Below, piece after piece: positions 41,099 through 41,623 of a stretch of 41,623 nucleotides of DNA. Position 1 is the stretch's first letter, and each line of letters opens with the position of its first letter. Location of the stretch: positions 1 to 41,623 of the forward strand of contig JALSJI010000086.1 in the NCBI GenBank assembly GCA_026989435.1, in the 5' to 3' direction. The translations under genes were made by a program, and so were the position numbers. The notes under the pieces were generated by a model. It was not told where the DNA came from. It did not search any database and saw only the letters and a program-made list of their open reading frames with translations. This DNA is from Sulfurovum sp. (GTDB lineage Bacteria > Campylobacterota > Campylobacteria > Campylobacterales > Sulfurovaceae).

Positions 41099-41623
41099 GA
41101 TTGCCATTATGGGGGCGATGCCTGAAGAGGTGGAGCCTATCGTTGCTAAGTTGGAGAACTTACAGACTATGATGTATGCTGCAAACACGTATTATGAAGG
41201 TACATACCATGGTCAAGAAGTGGTTGTTGCTTATTCTAAAATAGGTAAGGTATTTGCTACTTTGACAGCGACAATGCTCATAGAAAAATTTGGTTGTGAT
41301 ACTTTGCTTTTTTCTGGGGTGGCTGGAGCAATAAGCGAGGATCTAAAGATAGGTGACTTAATTATCGCAGATGGTTTGTGTCAGCATGACTTGGACATTA
41401 CTGCATTTGGACACCCTTATGGGTATGTGCCAGAGGGTGAAGTGTGTATTGCTACTGATGTAAATCTTAGAAATACAGCCAAAGCGGTGGCAAAGGTTAA
41501 AGGCTTGACACTCAAAGAGGGTGTCATCGCTACAGGTGACCAGTTTGTGCATAATGCTGAACGTAAGGACTGGATAGGCTCTGAGTTTAAAGCATCCGCT
41601 TTAGAGATGGAGGGGGCTTCTGT
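41091..41623 (+). CDS. mtnN: MTA/SAH (aminofutalosine) nucleosidase, partial
   Basis: The first 177 codons of an MTA/SAH nucleosidase, cut by the window edge. IAIMGAMPEEVEP opens the protein, with the conserved Glu12. SGVAGAISEDLKIGDLIIA follows, then ATGDQF, then SALEMEGAS, with the Met-Glu-Gly pair of the substrate site (Glu174). In Campylobacterota the same protein also cleaves aminodeoxyfutalosine for menaquinone synthesis. It overlaps fabD. Confidence 0.93.
   Translation, partial: MSKIAIMGAMPEEVEPIVAKLENLQTMMYAANTYYEGTYHGQEVVVAYSKIGKVFATLTATMLIEKFGCDTLLFSGVAGAISEDLKIGDLIIADGLCQHDLDITAFGHPYGYVPEGEVCIATDVNLRNTAKAVAKVKGLTLKEGVIATGDQFVHNAERKDWIGSEFKASALEMEGAS

Overview
The window looks like a chromosomal segment of a sulfur-oxidising Campylobacterota (epsilonproteobacterium) of the Sulfurovum/Sulfurimonas type. 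This rests on gene order and protein style: rplU-rpmA-obgE-proB, fmt-birA-parA-parB, an F1Fo ATP synthase operon with two b-type subunits (b' and b), then a tol-pal operon, slyD, fabD and mtnN. Genes are tightly packed, many overlap by ATGA, and no rRNA, tRNA or CRISPR array was seen.

Layout. 1-734: the 3' end of an unidentified gene, then a small ParE-type toxin-antitoxin pair. 794-7604: methionine and general metabolism (metY, a DUF4395 membrane protein, metX, xseB, a nitrilase-fold protein lacking its catalytic Cys, a ThiF/MoeB-like E1 enzyme, a small lipoprotein, ridA, rplU, rpmA, a second small lipoprotein). 7705-9584: obgE and proB. 9648-21163: an accessory island of about 11.5 kb between proB and fmt. 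21254-30466: fmt, birA, parAB and atpF'FHAGDC. 30478-36739: tolQ, tolR and tolA-like genes, a PilT-like ATPase, tolB, pal, cpoB and an L,D-transpeptidase. 36728-38822: convergent/divergent proC and proA, which complete proline synthesis with proB. 38898-41623: slyD, a membrane-anchored Mrr-type nuclease, fabD and a truncated mtnN.

The island is the most interesting part. It opens with a ribbon-helix-helix/PIN (VapBC-like) toxin-antitoxin pair. A type I restriction-modification operon follows, with its core genes in the order hsdR, hsdS, hsdM and other modules threaded between them: a RhuM-PLD protein, a second RhuM protein, a single-chain MNT-HEPN protein (normally two genes, MntA antitoxin and HepT toxin), two DUF-type proteins, and a PrrC-like anticodon nuclease with its ABC-ATPase motifs and the Arg/Glu/His nuclease residues. 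Nearly every gene from hsdR to hsdM overlaps the next, so one promoter before hsdR may drive the whole set through translational coupling.

Scars show how the operon was assembled. A 48-bp copy of the hsdM 5' end (one mismatch) lies at 17128-17175, so the three-gene PrrC cassette sits between two hsdM 'heads'. A copy of the hsdS 3' end lies at 16339-16369, after the second RhuM gene. Both relics are still open as mini-ORFs (22 and 25 codons) that overlap their neighbours. HsdS itself carries two long internal direct repeats suited to exchange of its target-recognition domains. The sequence therefore suggests a layered defence operon in which HsdRMS is the outer layer and the tRNA nuclease, MNT-HEPN and DUF modules are possible back-up abortive-infection layers. 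That functional reading is inference.
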